Source of the DNA: Rhizobium oryziradicis
Lineage (GTDB): Bacteria; Pseudomonadota; Alphaproteobacteria; Rhizobiales; Rhizobiaceae
NCBI RefSeq assembly: GCF_001939045.1
Contig: NZ_MKIM01000027.1
Location: forward strand, 310,001 to 374,000
Direction: 5' to 3'
DNA: 64,000 nt
Shown here: positions 46,177-55,141 of the stretch, one piece after another
Position numbering within the stretch: the stretch's first letter is position 1
Layout: each line of letters starts with the position of its first letter
Translations under genes and position numbers: made by a program
Notes under the pieces: model-generated
Seen by the model: only the letters and a program-made list of their open reading frames with translations
Database searches by the model: none
Told to the model about the DNA's origin: nothing

Positions 46177-47018
46177 TTGTCATCTCCTGCAGCGGAAATC
46201 CGGAACATGCGATCCAGGATAATGGCCAGAATGACGATACACAGCCCGGCCTCAAACCCCTTGGCGATATTGACCGTGTTGAGCGCGCGCACCACTGGCA
46301 CGCCGAGGCCTGCGGCCCCCACAAGGGCGGCAATCACCACCATGGACAGCGACAGCATGATGGTTTGGGTCAGGCCTGCCATAATTTGCGGAAGCGCGTA
46401 AGGCAGCTCGACTTTGCGCAAAACCTGAGAGGGGGTTGCGCCAAAAGCAACGGCTGCTTCGACCAGCGATGATGGCGTGGAGACAATGCCAAGCCGTGTC
46501 AGGCGGATGGGCGATGGCACGGCAAAAATCACGGTTGCGATCAGGCCGGGCACCATGCCAAGGCCAAACAGGATCAAGGCGGGTATGAGATAAACAAAGG
46601 TTGGAATGGTCTGCATCAGATCGAGCACGGGACGCATGAGTGCATAAATCCAGCTGCGCCGAGCCGCCAGAATACCTAAGGGCACGCCGACGATCATGCA
46701 CACGGCGGTGGAGGCAAGCACAAGCGCCAGTGTCTCGGTGGTTTCTTTGAAATAGCCTTGATTGATAATGAAAACCAGGCCCAGAAAGGTAAACAGCGCA
46801 ACGGTCAGAGAGCGGCGCAAAAGCCAGGCAATAAAGCTGATTGCCAAGGCGACAATAAGCGGGTTGGGGTATTGAAGAATAAACAGCAAGCCGTCGATGC
46901 TGCCTGATATGACATGTGAGAGCCAGTCAAAAAACCAGCTGCCATTGGCCGTCAGCCAGTCCACAAACACTTTGGCTGTGGGGCCGACGGGAATCTTGAA
47001 GTCAGTAAGCCAATCCAC
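46173..47018 (-). CDS. choW: Choline ABC transporter, permease
   Basis: The 281-residue inner-membrane permease has about six or seven hydrophobic segments and the permease EAA-loop EAAVAFGATPSQVLRKVELP that docks onto the ATPase. It matches choline/betaine ProW-type permeases. Its stop overlaps the choV start by 4 bases, and a GC-rich hairpin lies between it and choX. Confidence 0.93.
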   Translation of the reverse strand: MDWLTDFKIPVGPTAKVFVDWLTANGSWFFDWLSHVISGSIDGLLFILQYPNPLIVALAISFIAWLLRRSLTVALFTFLGLVFIINQGYFKETTETLALVLASTAVCMIVGVPLGILAARRSWIYALMRPVLDLMQTIPTFVYLIPALILFGLGMVPGLIATVIFAVPSPIRLTRLGIVSTPSSLVEAAVAFGATPSQVLRKVELPYALPQIMAGLTQTIMLSLSMVVIAALVGAAGLGVPVVRALNTVNIAKGFEAGLCIVILAIILDRMFRISAAGDDK

Positions 47019-47056
47019 TGAAACGCGTCCTTTAAAAAGAGGTGTGAGGAGCGATG

Positions 47057-47080
47057 TCGGGGCGACTGGCGTCGCCCCGA
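47057..47080 (-). promoter_or_regulatory. Intercistronic hairpin between choX and choW
   Basis: Perfect 10-base GC-rich arms TCGGGGCGAC (47057-47066) and GTCGCCCCGA (47071-47080) with a 4-base loop sit in the 81-base gap after choX. No T-run follows, so it more likely protects the choX 3' end than terminates. This would favour higher levels of the binding protein than the membrane components. Confidence 0.55.
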
Positions 47081-47099
47081 TGCGATCATTCAGTGAGGC

Positions 47100-48056
47100 T
47101 TAGAGGCCCAACCCCTTTTTAACCGCGGCCAGACCATCCTTGCCGTCCTTGGTGGTCACGCCAGCCAGCCAAGGCTCAACCACGGTCGGATGGGCCTTCA
47201 GCCATGCCTTGGCTGCCTTTGCAGGATCTTCGCCGTCGTCCAGAATTTTGCCCATGATGGCATTTTCCATGTCCAGCGAGAACGTCATGTTTTTCAAAAG
47301 CTTGCCGATGTTTGGACAATCGGTTGTGTAGCCGCCACGTGCGACGGTGTAGACGGTTGCGCCACCGTAATTGGGGCCAAACACTGTTGCATCACCACCA
47401 GCGAGATAGGTGATCTCGTGAGCGTTGTTCATGGGATGCGGTGCCCATGCGAGGAAGATGATAGGCTTCTTTTCCTTGTCGGCGCGTGTCACCTGGCTGA
47501 GCATGCCTTGCTCGGAGGATTCGACAACATCAAAACCCTTCAGGCCAAAGGTATCAGCCTTGATCAGGGAGTTGATCATTTCATTGCCTTCATTGCCCGG
47601 CTCAATGCCATAGATCTTGCCATCCAGATCGGCCTTATGGGCAGCGATGTCTTTGAAATCCTTGATGCCAAGCTTTGCGCCTGCGGCATTGGTGGCCAAG
47701 GTGTATTTTGCGCCTTCAAGATTGGCGGTGATGCTTTCAATCGACTTGTCGTTGAGATATTGCTCGATCGCGCCTTTCTGGGCAGGCATCCAGTTGCCAA
47801 GGAAAACGTCGATCTCCTTGTTTTTCATGGAGGAGTAGGTGACAGGCACACCAAGTGTCTTGACGTCTGCCTTGTAGCCGAGTGCTTCCAGCACGGCAAC
47901 GAAGGAGGCATTGGTGGAGGCGAGGTCGGTCCAGCCGACATCGGAAATACGCACGGTGCCACAGCTTGCTGCTTCTGCAGCAAAGGCGGTCTGGCCAAAG
48001 GCAGTCAGGCAACCAGTCAAAGCGAGGGCGATCTTAACGGACTTCGTAATTTGCAT
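47100..48056 (-). CDS. choX: Choline-binding periplasmic protein
   Basis: The 318-residue protein has a signal peptide with cleavage near AFA-AEAA (residues 25-28) and belongs to the OpuAC-like family. Aromatic residues known to build the choline box are present in DVGWTDLA, FLGNWMPAQ and FLAWAPHPMN. It binds choline (and possibly acetylcholine) in the periplasm and delivers it to ChoWV. First gene of the operon; choline can be turned into betaine or, in rhizobia, phosphatidylcholine. Confidence 0.95.
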   Translation of the reverse strand: MQITKSVKIALALTGCLTAFGQTAFAAEAASCGTVRISDVGWTDLASTNASFVAVLEALGYKADVKTLGVPVTYSSMKNKEIDVFLGNWMPAQKGAIEQYLNDKSIESITANLEGAKYTLATNAAGAKLGIKDFKDIAAHKADLDGKIYGIEPGNEGNEMINSLIKADTFGLKGFDVVESSEQGMLSQVTRADKEKKPIIFLAWAPHPMNNAHEITYLAGGDATVFGPNYGGATVYTVARGGYTTDCPNIGKLLKNMTFSLDMENAIMGKILDDGEDPAKAAKAWLKAHPTVVEPWLAGVTTKDGKDGLAAVKKGLGL

Positions 48057-48357
48057 ATTATCATCCCTTTTTTATGTTCCCGGCATTATCAATACATAAA
48101 CCGATGAGGCAAGCCTTCGTGTTCACGCCGGTGGATAGGGGCCATTTGCGACATTTTGACATATTTTATGTCTGCTACAGCACTGAGAGCCACATAGGGC
48201 GCAGAAAGCTTCGCTGTAGCGCTTTATCGCGGACACATCATTTTTACGTCAAATCGATTTCGACTTCAAAATAACGCAGGCTGCGTTTTACGCGAAAAAC
48301 TGTGGTTATCGCAATGGCTGGCTTTTCACGCAGGGTGTGACGGGGCAAAAGATAGCC
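48057..48357. other. Intergenic region between choX and tdk
   Basis: No gene is visible. The central part (48175-48280) is a copy of the palindromic repeat family; the part next to choX is presumably its promoter region, without recognisable boxes. Confidence 0.45.
48175..48280. repeat. Palindromic repeat of the 'tacagc...tgtagcg / aatcgatttcg' family
   Basis: The segment has TACAGC at its start and GCTGTAGCG about 40 bases later, followed by GTCAAATCGATTTCGACTTC. This order is shared with 51863-51969 and, in part, with 43.2 kb. The inverted repeats are less perfect than at 43257-43296. Confidence 0.6.
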
Positions 48358-48939
48358 ATGGCCAAGCTCTATTTTAATTATGCCGCGATGAACGCGGGAA
48401 AATCCACCATGCTGTTGCAAGCCTCCTATAACTATCAGGAGCGCGGCATGCGCACGGTTATTTTTGTGGCGGCGCTGGATGATCGCGCAGGCCGCGGCAA
48501 AGTCGGGTCCCGCATTGGCCTTTCCAGCGATGCGCATACGTTTGAGGCTGACACCAATCTGTTTGAGACCGTTGCCGCCATGCATGCCGATGACCCCATA
48601 GCCTGCGTGTTTGTGGATGAGGCCAATTTTTTGTCGGCACCCCATGTCTGGCAATTGGCCCGCATTGCAGACCGGCTGCATATTCCGGTGATGACCTATG
48701 GTTTGCGCACCGATTTTCAGGGCAATCTCTTTCCGGCTTCCGAATTGCTGCTCGGCATTGCCGATGAATTGCGCGAGATCCGCACCATTTGTCACTGTGG
48801 TCGCAAGGCCACCATGAATGCCCGCTTTGACGCCAATGGCGCGGTGATTCGAGAAGGGGCGCAGATTGATGTTGGCGGCAACGAGAAATACGTGTCTTTT
48901 TGCCGGTTGCATTGGGATGAGCTGTTTAACGGCGCTTGA
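48358..48939 (+). CDS. tdk: Thymidine kinase (type II)
   Basis: The 193-residue enzyme salvages thymidine to dTMP with ATP. It has the P-loop NAGKST (residues 12-17), the DEANFL motif, and zinc-binding cysteines in ICHCGRKATM and FCRLH near the C-terminus. The ATG at 48358 (MAKLYFNYAAM) is the family start; the frame is open 7 codons earlier. Its TGA stop overlaps the beginning of a partial RIME-like element. Confidence 0.97.
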   Translation: MAKLYFNYAAMNAGKSTMLLQASYNYQERGMRTVIFVAALDDRAGRGKVGSRIGLSSDAHTFEADTNLFETVAAMHADDPIACVFVDEANFLSAPHVWQLARIADRLHIPVMTYGLRTDFQGNLFPASELLLGIADELREIRTICHCGRKATMNARFDANGAVIREGAQIDVGGNEKYVSFCRLHWDELFNGA

Positions 48940-48990
48940 GTTTGTCAGGGGAAAGCGGTCCCCGGCTTTTTCGTAACGACAAACTTTTCT
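48937..48990. repeat. Partial RIME-like element, copy 5
   Basis: The sequence TTGAGTTTGTCAGGGG starts within the tdk stop codon and pairs with GACAAAC at 48978-48984, reproducing the first palindrome of the full-length copies. The second palindrome is absent. Confidence 0.7.
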
Positions 48991-49123
48991 GCAGAAGATT
49001 TAAGGTCAAACTGTCGCAAGACGTGCGCAGGTGTTTCATAAAATTTCACGCATCACGCCGATCCTTGTTGTTATCACAGGGGCGTGAGCCTATCTGTTGG
49101 ATGGACAACAGGAGGCAAGACGG

Positions 49124-50233
49124 ATGCTGGATGCGGTGAAGCGAACATTTATGGGCTTGTGGTCTGCACTGCGTCGAAGTGCCGGGCTCTTCTATATCGC
49201 CGTATCATGGCCTTTCCGGGCGCGTCATTCGACGGCTGGCAAGCGCAGCCTGATCTTTCGTGCTGTGGTCGCTTTGCTGGTGTTGGTGTTGGTTGCCGCC
49301 TACGGGCAATTCTTGTGGCGCACGCAGGTCTGGAACGGCTTTGATCCTGAATTTGCCAAGGCTTATGGCTTTGCCGATCGTAAGGTTGCCGCTGGCCAAT
49401 CGCTGCCAGACAAGCCGGGAACCTGTCAAAATTCGGGCATTGTTGCAACGGTTGCCGATCTGACCGATGGCAATGTCAATCAGAATGACTGGGTGTCCTC
49501 CACTTTGCTGTACAAGCTCGGGTTCTTTGGTCTCGACTGGGATGATACGCCGTTCTTTGATAACAAGGCCTCTTTCCAGCGCGGTGTGAACCAGGTGGCA
49601 CGGCGCGTGGCCATTGAACTTGCTGATAACCTTGGCCGCGTGCGCGGCACATCCGGCATCAATACCGACTTGCAGGATGCCCGCGGCAACATTCAGTTCG
49701 ACGAGAGCACCTGGTATTTTGGCCTCAGTCCTTTTGGTTTTAAAACCCCGTCGCCGGGCTATTATCGTGCGGCCATCAAAAGCTGGCGCAAGTTCAACTC
49801 GGACCTCGAAACCTGCAAGGCCGTGTTTGATGCGCGCGCCGACAATCTGGTTCAATTGCTGGATCGCTCTGCCAACGATCTGGGCAACACATCGGATATT
49901 TTGCGTCGCCGCTCAGAGGAGCACAATGCCGGCTGGTTTGATATGCGCGCCGACGACCGCTTCTGGTTCGCTTACGGCCAGCTTTATGCGCAATATGCCA
50001 TCTTTCAGGCGGCCAGTGCCGATTTTGCGGATGTGATCCGCGAGCGCAATCTCACGGCAATCTGGGCCGAAATGGAAAAGCAGATGGCCGCGGCCCTGCG
50101 CATTCAGCCGATGATTATCTCCAACGGCAGCGAAGACGGCATCTTCATGCCCAACCATCTCTCCACAATGGGCTTTTACATCTTGCGTGTGCGCGCCAAC
50201 ATGGTTGAATTGCGCGGCGTGCTGGAGCGATAA
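49124..50233 (+). CDS. DUF2333 family inner-membrane-anchored protein
   Basis: The 369-residue protein matches DUF2333, found in proteobacteria and of unknown function. It has one membrane segment at about residues 43-62 and a large domain beyond it, probably periplasmic, with conserved stretches such as NDWVSSTLLYKLGFFGLDWDDTPFFDN and the C-terminal NHLSTMGFYILRVRANMVELR. The ATG at 49124 follows AGGAGG with 8-base spacing; an upstream TTG at 49097 is less likely. Confidence 0.85.
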   Translation: MLDAVKRTFMGLWSALRRSAGLFYIAVSWPFRARHSTAGKRSLIFRAVVALLVLVLVAAYGQFLWRTQVWNGFDPEFAKAYGFADRKVAAGQSLPDKPGTCQNSGIVATVADLTDGNVNQNDWVSSTLLYKLGFFGLDWDDTPFFDNKASFQRGVNQVARRVAIELADNLGRVRGTSGINTDLQDARGNIQFDESTWYFGLSPFGFKTPSPGYYRAAIKSWRKFNSDLETCKAVFDARADNLVQLLDRSANDLGNTSDILRRRSEEHNAGWFDMRADDRFWFAYGQLYAQYAIFQAASADFADVIRERNLTAIWAEMEKQMAAALRIQPMIISNGSEDGIFMPNHLSTMGFYILRVRANMVELRGVLER

Positions 50234-50269
50234 CGGATCGGTCCCGCATCAACCCACTCATGAGCTAAA

Positions 50270-50304
50270 GCGCCTCGTGGCCTGTCGGTCCGGGGCGTTT
50301 TGGC
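50270..50304 (+). terminator. Possible terminator after the DUF2333 gene
   Basis: GC-rich complementary segments (CGCCTC...GGGGCG) followed by TTTTGG lie 37 bases past the stop. The stem contains mismatches, so support is moderate. Confidence 0.45.
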
Positions 50305-50381
50305 ATGTTGTTACTCGACGGATTTGGTCCGAAACCAGGTCCCGCTTTTCGGGCCAAAGCTCCAGCACTGCCCTGTCGCGA

Positions 50382-50888
50382 TCATTCGGTCGGTTTTGGA
50401 TCTTCAGATGGCGCGCACTTGGGGGGCACCATAAAGGCTGCGGAGGAAACGTGCTGAAACAGCTCGTGGGTCATGCCGCGCACTTCGGGCGTGCCTTCGG
50501 CATTGATCTGATGAAAGCCAACACTGCGAACCCATTTCACCGATTTTTTTTTGGTGATCAACCGATAGATACAGTGGTAGGTCTGTCTGGTTTCCATACT
50601 GACCTGAAACGTATCCAGCATCATTGTCTGGTCATCGGGATGGATGGCCTGCAACAGCGACGTAAAATTGATCGGGCCGGTGTGAGGCTCCATCTCAAAA
50701 ATTTTGAATGTATGTTCGGTGAAGTAAAACAAGCCATCGTCCAGCGCGACACGCCAAAAACCACAGACAAGAAATGCCTCAATCAATGTTGTGACATCGG
50801 TTTCACTCATGCCTATCGCGTGTAAATCCTGCATCGGTTGCGCAACCGACTCGTCAAAGCGCCAAGCCAAACTCATCTCTCCCGTCAT
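50382..50888 (-). CDS. PAS-domain protein downstream of a LuxR-type regulator
   Basis: The 168-residue protein has a single PAS domain (PAS_3-like), seen in FWRVALDDGLFYFTEHTFKIFEM, the HPDD motif and YHCIYRLITKKKSVKWVRSVG. No output domain (HTH, kinase or GGDEF) is present, so it could be a ligand sensor acting through a partner. It starts 21 bases after the LuxR-type gene on the same strand, suggesting cotranscription and perhaps a functional pair. The ATG at 50888 is used; later in-frame starts exist. Confidence 0.75.
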   Translation of the reverse strand: MTGEMSLAWRFDESVAQPMQDLHAIGMSETDVTTLIEAFLVCGFWRVALDDGLFYFTEHTFKIFEMEPHTGPINFTSLLQAIHPDDQTMMLDTFQVSMETRQTYHCIYRLITKKKSVKWVRSVGFHQINAEGTPEVRGMTHELFQHVSSAAFMVPPKCAPSEDPKPTE

Positions 50889-50909
50889 GGCATTGCCGAA
50901 CCAATCCGT

Positions 50910-51635
50910 TTACTGGATCAATTTTAGCCTGATGGCTTTGGCTACCAATTGTGTACGATTCACGCAATCCAGCTTTTTCATGGCCGTGGTCATGTAAGCA
51001 TTTATTGTGTGGTCGGAGAGGGTCAAAATTCCGCCAATCTCGACAGAGGTTTTTCCCTGCGCGGTCCAGCGCACCACTTCAAGCTCTCTTGCCGAGAGCG
51101 CGTTGATTGTGCTCATTTCGGCCCGCAACAGGCTGTTGTATCGGTCAAACAGCTCCATGGCGATCATGTTGAGCTCATTCAATTCACTGCGGGATACGGG
51201 CGGCCTGTCTCCTTCGAAACGCATGTAATATTTGCGGTGGTCCTGAGCATTGAAGACGAAGAAAATGCCAACAATCAGGCCGAAGCGCAACATCAGATCG
51301 CGCGTCATCGGCAACCATTCAAGCTCATCGCTCTCGTGAGAACTGGCCATCAAATTCCAGGTGTGTGGGCGAATCGAACTGGCAAATTTTGTGATCATTG
51401 GACAGTGCCGAACCATCTGGTGGCGATCATACTCTTGAATGAATTCGATCGGCAAAGTTGATTCCAGAACGAGCGGAGCCGCATGCACATCGGCAGGCGT
51501 TGGTGCCACAAAAATCGTGCCGTGCGACAGGCCAAAGGCGTGCACAATGTTTTTGATCACTGCCAAGCATTGGCTGCGATGGGTCACAGCGGAAATCTCG
51601 GTACTTAACAGAGCTTGACGTGGAGCAGCTATCAT
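50910..51635 (-). CDS. LuxR-family regulator with degenerate autoinducer-binding domain
   Basis: The 241-residue protein (ATG at 51635) has an N-terminal autoinducer-binding-like domain and a C-terminal LuxR HTH (LSARELEVVRWTAQGKTSVEIG). Aligned with TraR, the tyrosine (Tyr69) and second tryptophan (Trp93) of the acyl-homoserine-lactone pocket are kept. The invariant aspartate is Cys78 (in RHCPM) and the first tryptophan is Phe65. It is therefore probably a LuxR solo that binds another ligand or none. No luxI gene is in the window. An earlier in-frame start at 51719 adds an atypical extension. Confidence 0.82.
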   Translation of the reverse strand: MIAAPRQALLSTEISAVTHRSQCLAVIKNIVHAFGLSHGTIFVAPTPADVHAAPLVLESTLPIEFIQEYDRHQMVRHCPMITKFASSIRPHTWNLMASSHESDELEWLPMTRDLMLRFGLIVGIFFVFNAQDHRKYYMRFEGDRPPVSRSELNELNMIAMELFDRYNSLLRAEMSTINALSARELEVVRWTAQGKTSVEIGGILTLSDHTINAYMTTAMKKLDCVNRTQLVAKAIRLKLIQ

Positions 51636-51862
51636 CGATGAGCAACTGACTTTATGAGTTAAAAAACAACAATACCAAAAATTTGCCCCCCCTGAAAGCA
51701 AGTGTAAGGGGTAAATCATTTTTTGGTATACTTATTTAGTTAATGGTGAGATGTCGACATAAAATTGTAAATTATCATATTCGTAACAACTTTAACGACT
51801 GTCGTCGAAACAAGAATTGCTAAAAGCTGCTGGTGCACGCCCGGTTCACAGTTTTCTACCTT

Positions 51863-51969
51863 TTACAGCGCTTCTTACCATATATGGCGCATAAAGGCCC
51901 GAAGAAGCACTTTATATTTGCTGCATGATTTTCACCTTAAATCGATTCCGATCCAAGGAGTGATGCAGT
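51863..51969. repeat. Palindromic repeat of the 'tacagcg / aatcgattccgat' family
   Basis: Starting TTACAGCGC, it has a GGCGCATA segment, then CTGCATGATTTTCACCTTAAATCGATTCCGATCC and GTGATGCAG at its end. The second half matches the repeat at 9521-9568 over most bases. Confidence 0.7.
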
Positions 51970-52301
51970 AACAAATGATCAAAAGTGATGAAATAGGACT
52001 TTTTGGTAATCCCCTGTAATTTTAAGGGTGAATTATGCCGGGTTGCCTGGTGTGGTGTCCCATGCGTGTTGTGGTTGAAACCGTGTGTTTTGCGGCTTTT
52101 TCCATGGATAGAGAGTTGTTGAAGGGGTGCGCTTCGATTATAGCGCCGTGCATTGCCGACGGAGTGATCGTGGCATATCGAATGCGGTTGTGAGGCTGAT
52201 GATGTTTCTTGTAGGGTCGGCCGCAGCGCGTCATCCATGGTGCGCAGACGGTGGCTGGAGCAGGCCTGCGGGAGACGATGATATACGGATTGGTCGCGGC
52301 G

Positions 52302-52331
52302 CTGGCAATGGCAAACCTGGCAATGGCAAAC
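52302..52331. repeat. Perfect 15-base tandem duplication next to the fhs start
   Basis: CTGGCAATGGCAAAC occurs twice in direct succession (52302-52316 and 52317-52331), immediately followed by AAAGGG, the likely ribosome site of fhs. Confidence 0.9.
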
Positions 52332-52347
52332 AAAGGGTAGAACGCTG

Positions 52348-54015
52348 ATGTCTGATATTGAAATCGCCAGAGCGGCCAGCAAATTGCCGATCCATGAAAT
52401 TGGCACAAAACTTGGTATCGGCTATGAAAATCTCGTTCCGTATGGACACGATAAAGCGAAGATCAGCGCTTCCTTTCTCGCGTCGTTGAGAGATCGGCCG
52501 GATGGTCGGTTGATTTTGGTCACGGCCATCAATCCGACACCTGCAGGCGAGGGCAAGACCACGACCACGGTGGGTCTGGTCGACGGCCTTAACCGCATCG
52601 GCCGGCGCGCCCTAGTGTGCGTGCGCGAGCCATCGCTGGGACCATGCTTTGGCATCAAGGGTGGTGCGGCAGGCGGCGGCCACGCGCAGGTGGTGCCGAT
52701 GGAAGACATTAATCTGCATTTTACCGGCGATTTCCATGCCATCACCTCGGCCCATAATCTGCTGGCCGCGATGATTGATAATCATATCTATTGGGGCAAT
52801 GACGAGGATATTGATACGCGCCGTGTGACGTGGCGGCGCGTGGTTGATATGAACGACCGCGCCTTGCGCCAGATGGTGGGTGCTCTTGGCGGCGCGCGCA
52901 ATGGTTTTCCCCGCGAAACCGGTTTTGATATTACGGTGGCCTCCGAAGTCATGGCCATTTTGTGCCTGGCCAGTGATCCGGCCGATCTCGAGACGCGCTT
53001 GGGTGGCATTGTCGTTGGCTATCGCCGCGATAAAAGCCCGGTGTTTGCGCGCGATATCAAGGCCGATGGGGCCATGGCGGTGCTGCTGAAAGATGCGATG
53101 CAGCCGAATTTGGTGCAGACGCTGGAGAACAATCCGGCGCTGGTGCATGGCGGCCCTTTTGCCAATATTGCCCATGGCTGCAACTCGGTTGTTGCCACCA
53201 AGGCAGCCTTGAAGCTCGCAGATTATGTGGTGACAGAAGCGGGCTTTGGTGCCGATCTTGGTGCTGAGAAATTTTTCAACATCAAATGTCGCAAAGCGGG
53301 CCTCAAGCCGGCGGCCGCTGTGGTCGTTGCCACCGTGCGGGCGCTGAAAATGAACGGTGGCATCGCCAAAAGCGATCTGGCGCAGGAAAATGTTGCCGCC
53401 GTGGTGCGTGGCGCTGTCAATCTGGGTCGCCATGTGGAAAATATTCGCAAGTTTGGTGTGCCGGTGATTGTGGCCATCAATCATTTCACCAGTGATACCC
53501 CGCAAGAGGTGGCGGCTGTGCAAGCCTTTGCCAAAGAGTTGGGTGTCGAGGCTATCCTGTGCCGCCACTGGGCCGAAGGCGGTGCCGGTATTGAAGAACT
53601 GGCGCAGAAAGTGGCAGCTCTCGCCGACAGTGGCATCGCTGATTTTCAGCCACTCTATCCCGATGACATGCCGCTTTTGGAGAAGATAGAGGCAGTGGCA
53701 AAAGGCATCTATCGCGCATCAATGGTGACTGTGGATCGTACGGCTGCCGAGCAATTGGCGCAATTTGAGGCCATGGGCTATGGCGCTTTGCCGGTCTGCA
53801 TTGCCAAAACCCAATATTCTTTCTCCACCGATCCGGCAGCCCTCGGTGCGCCTGAAAACCATAAGGTGCATGTGCGCGAGGTGCGCCTTTCGGCCGGTGC
53901 CGGTTTTGTTGTGGCTGTGACCGGCGATATCATGACCATGCCCGGCCTGCCACGCGTGCCTGCGGCTGAGAGCATCCGGCTTCGCCAGGATGGCATGATT
54001 GAAGGGCTGTTTTAA
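52348..54015 (+). CDS. fhs: Formate-tetrahydrofolate ligase
   Basis: The 555-residue enzyme makes 10-formyltetrahydrofolate from formate, tetrahydrofolate and ATP. The P-loop-like motif [15 protein letters not shown] is at about residues 64-78, followed by [19 protein letters not shown] and the [15 protein letters not shown] segment, and the protein has the normal length. It feeds C1 units to purine synthesis. It is single; a terminator follows. Confidence 0.98.
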   Translation: MSDIEIARAASKLPIHEIGTKLGIGYENLVPYGHDKAKISASFLASLRDRPDGRLILVTAINPTPAGEGKTTTTVGLVDGLNRIGRRALVCVREPSLGPCFGIKGGAAGGGHAQVVPMEDINLHFTGDFHAITSAHNLLAAMIDNHIYWGNDEDIDTRRVTWRRVVDMNDRALRQMVGALGGARNGFPRETGFDITVASEVMAILCLASDPADLETRLGGIVVGYRRDKSPVFARDIKADGAMAVLLKDAMQPNLVQTLENNPALVHGGPFANIAHGCNSVVATKAALKLADYVVTEAGFGADLGAEKFFNIKCRKAGLKPAAAVVVATVRALKMNGGIAKSDLAQENVAAVVRGAVNLGRHVENIRKFGVPVIVAINHFTSDTPQEVAAVQAFAKELGVEAILCRHWAEGGAGIEELAQKVAALADSGIADFQPLYPDDMPLLEKIEAVAKGIYRASMVTVDRTAAEQLAQFEAMGYGALPVCIAKTQYSFSTDPAALGAPENHKVHVREVRLSAGAGFVVAVTGDIMTMPGLPRVPAAESIRLRQDGMIEGLF

Positions 54016-54051
54016 GCCATCTGTGCCGATTGAAAATATGTGAGCGAGATG

Positions 54052-54075
54052 GGCGGCAGGGTGTGCCGCCTTTTT
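54052..54075 (+). terminator. Intrinsic terminator of fhs
   Basis: Seven-base arms GGCGGCA (54052-54058) and TGCCGCC (54064-54070) with a 5-base loop are followed by TTTTT. It overlaps the end of the convergent extensin-like gene. Confidence 0.9.
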
Positions 54076-54989
54076 CACTCCTTTGGATCGCGGCAAAAAC
54101 GTGCATCATTGTTGCGCCTGATCAGGTCCAGATGCATGTGATCCATGTGGGTTTCGTCGCTGCCGGGAGCCAGAACGGTGGTAAAATACAGGCAGGCCGA
54201 TGCATTGAGCGTGCGTTGAAACGCCCCACTCATGGTCGGATTTTTCTCTTCGGCAATGGTCATATCCACTTTGCCTTTCTCAAAACTCAGCGCTGCAATA
54301 TCAATGGCGTTGCCGCGCGCATGCTCCGAAATTTTGCCGGTGGACTGGCTGTTGCGCTTCCGGCAGATATAGCTGGATGCCTGATTGACCGAGGTGAGCT
54401 TGCCTTTGTCCGGCAGGGCCTGTTCTGCGGCAGGAAGGACTGCCGTTTGTACCCATTTGGAGAGTTCCAGCGCGGCCTCACAGCGCAATGTGGCTTTGGG
54501 AGAGAGCGTCACACCGGGCAAAATACTGCTGACTTCCACCGGCTTATCAATGCCACAGCCATCACCATCGTCAATGCGGGTTTTTTCAACAAAGGTTACG
54601 CCTGCTGCGGTCAGATCCTTGAGACATTGGCTATAGGCCGCAGGATCTTCCGTCATGATGGGTGGCGGAGGCGCTTCGGCTGGCTCTGATGTTTTTTGCT
54701 CGGGCACCTTGTCGTCAGCCGGTTTTTCACCAGCCGGGCTGTCAGTGGGTGATGGCAAGGGTGTTGGAACTTTTGCCGGATCAGGCAGTGCGGCGCCGTT
54801 TGAAGTCGCATCCTTGTCCTCGCTCTTTTGATCCGGCTTCTTTTTGTCAGGGCTTGTGCTTTCCGGCTGGACCTTGTTACCCGGCTGGGCTTGGTCCGGC
54901 TTTTGATCTGGCAACGGCCCTGTTGGCGGAAGGGAGGCACCCGTAAGGTATAAGAGGCTCATGCCCATCATCAAAATCGTGCGGTTCAT
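54075..54989 (-). CDS. Extensin-like domain protein (LAS-type peptidase fold)
   Basis: The 304-residue protein has a signal sequence (about residues 1-20), then a Pro-, Lys- and Asp-rich low-complexity linker (about 22-115), and then a C-terminal extensin-like domain. Metal-site-like motifs SEHARGNAIDI and DHMHLDL suggest a LAS-family peptidase fold, so it may act on peptidoglycan in the periplasm. Family function is not established. The gene is convergent with fhs and lies head-to-head with the trp leader. Confidence 0.82.
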   Translation of the reverse strand: MNRTILMMGMSLLYLTGASLPPTGPLPDQKPDQAQPGNKVQPESTSPDKKKPDQKSEDKDATSNGAALPDPAKVPTPLPSPTDSPAGEKPADDKVPEQKTSEPAEAPPPPIMTEDPAAYSQCLKDLTAAGVTFVEKTRIDDGDGCGIDKPVEVSSILPGVTLSPKATLRCEAALELSKWVQTAVLPAAEQALPDKGKLTSVNQASSYICRKRNSQSTGKISEHARGNAIDIAALSFEKGKVDMTIAEEKNPTMSGAFQRTLNASACLYFTTVLAPGSDETHMDHMHLDLIRRNNDARFCRDPKE

Positions 54990-55141
54990 GCGGCCAAATC
55001 CATTGTTGTCAATGTGGCTGTAACGCGCGGCAGGCCATTTTGTTGCCCAGACATCGATTTAATGCTGTTGCAGTGGGTTTGTCGTAAAAAGCCTTTTGCA
55101 AATCCCTTGCGCATTGGTTCGGCTCAGGCTATGAATTTGCC

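Larger units (their letters stand above)
51636..52347. other. Long intergenic region upstream of fhs
   Basis: About 710 bases lie between the divergent LuxR-type gene and fhs. It is AT-rich to 52050, contains a palindromic repeat at 51863-51969, and ends with a perfect 15-base tandem repeat next to the fhs ribosome site. A GTG-started frame of 73 codons (52127-52348) ends exactly over the fhs start (TGATG) but its product looks unlike a real protein. No riboswitch I recognise is present. Confidence 0.45.

Noticed and set aside
51970..52347. Possible riboswitch before fhs
   Set aside because: I looked for tetrahydrofolate- or S-adenosylmethionine-type aptamer signatures and found none I could defend; only the tandem repeat is clear.
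52127..52348. Frame of 73 codons ending in TGATG over the fhs start
   Set aside because: The junction looks like translational coupling, but the product has a repeat-derived tail, a GTG start with a poor site and no family features; a one-in-three chance frame is the simpler explanation.
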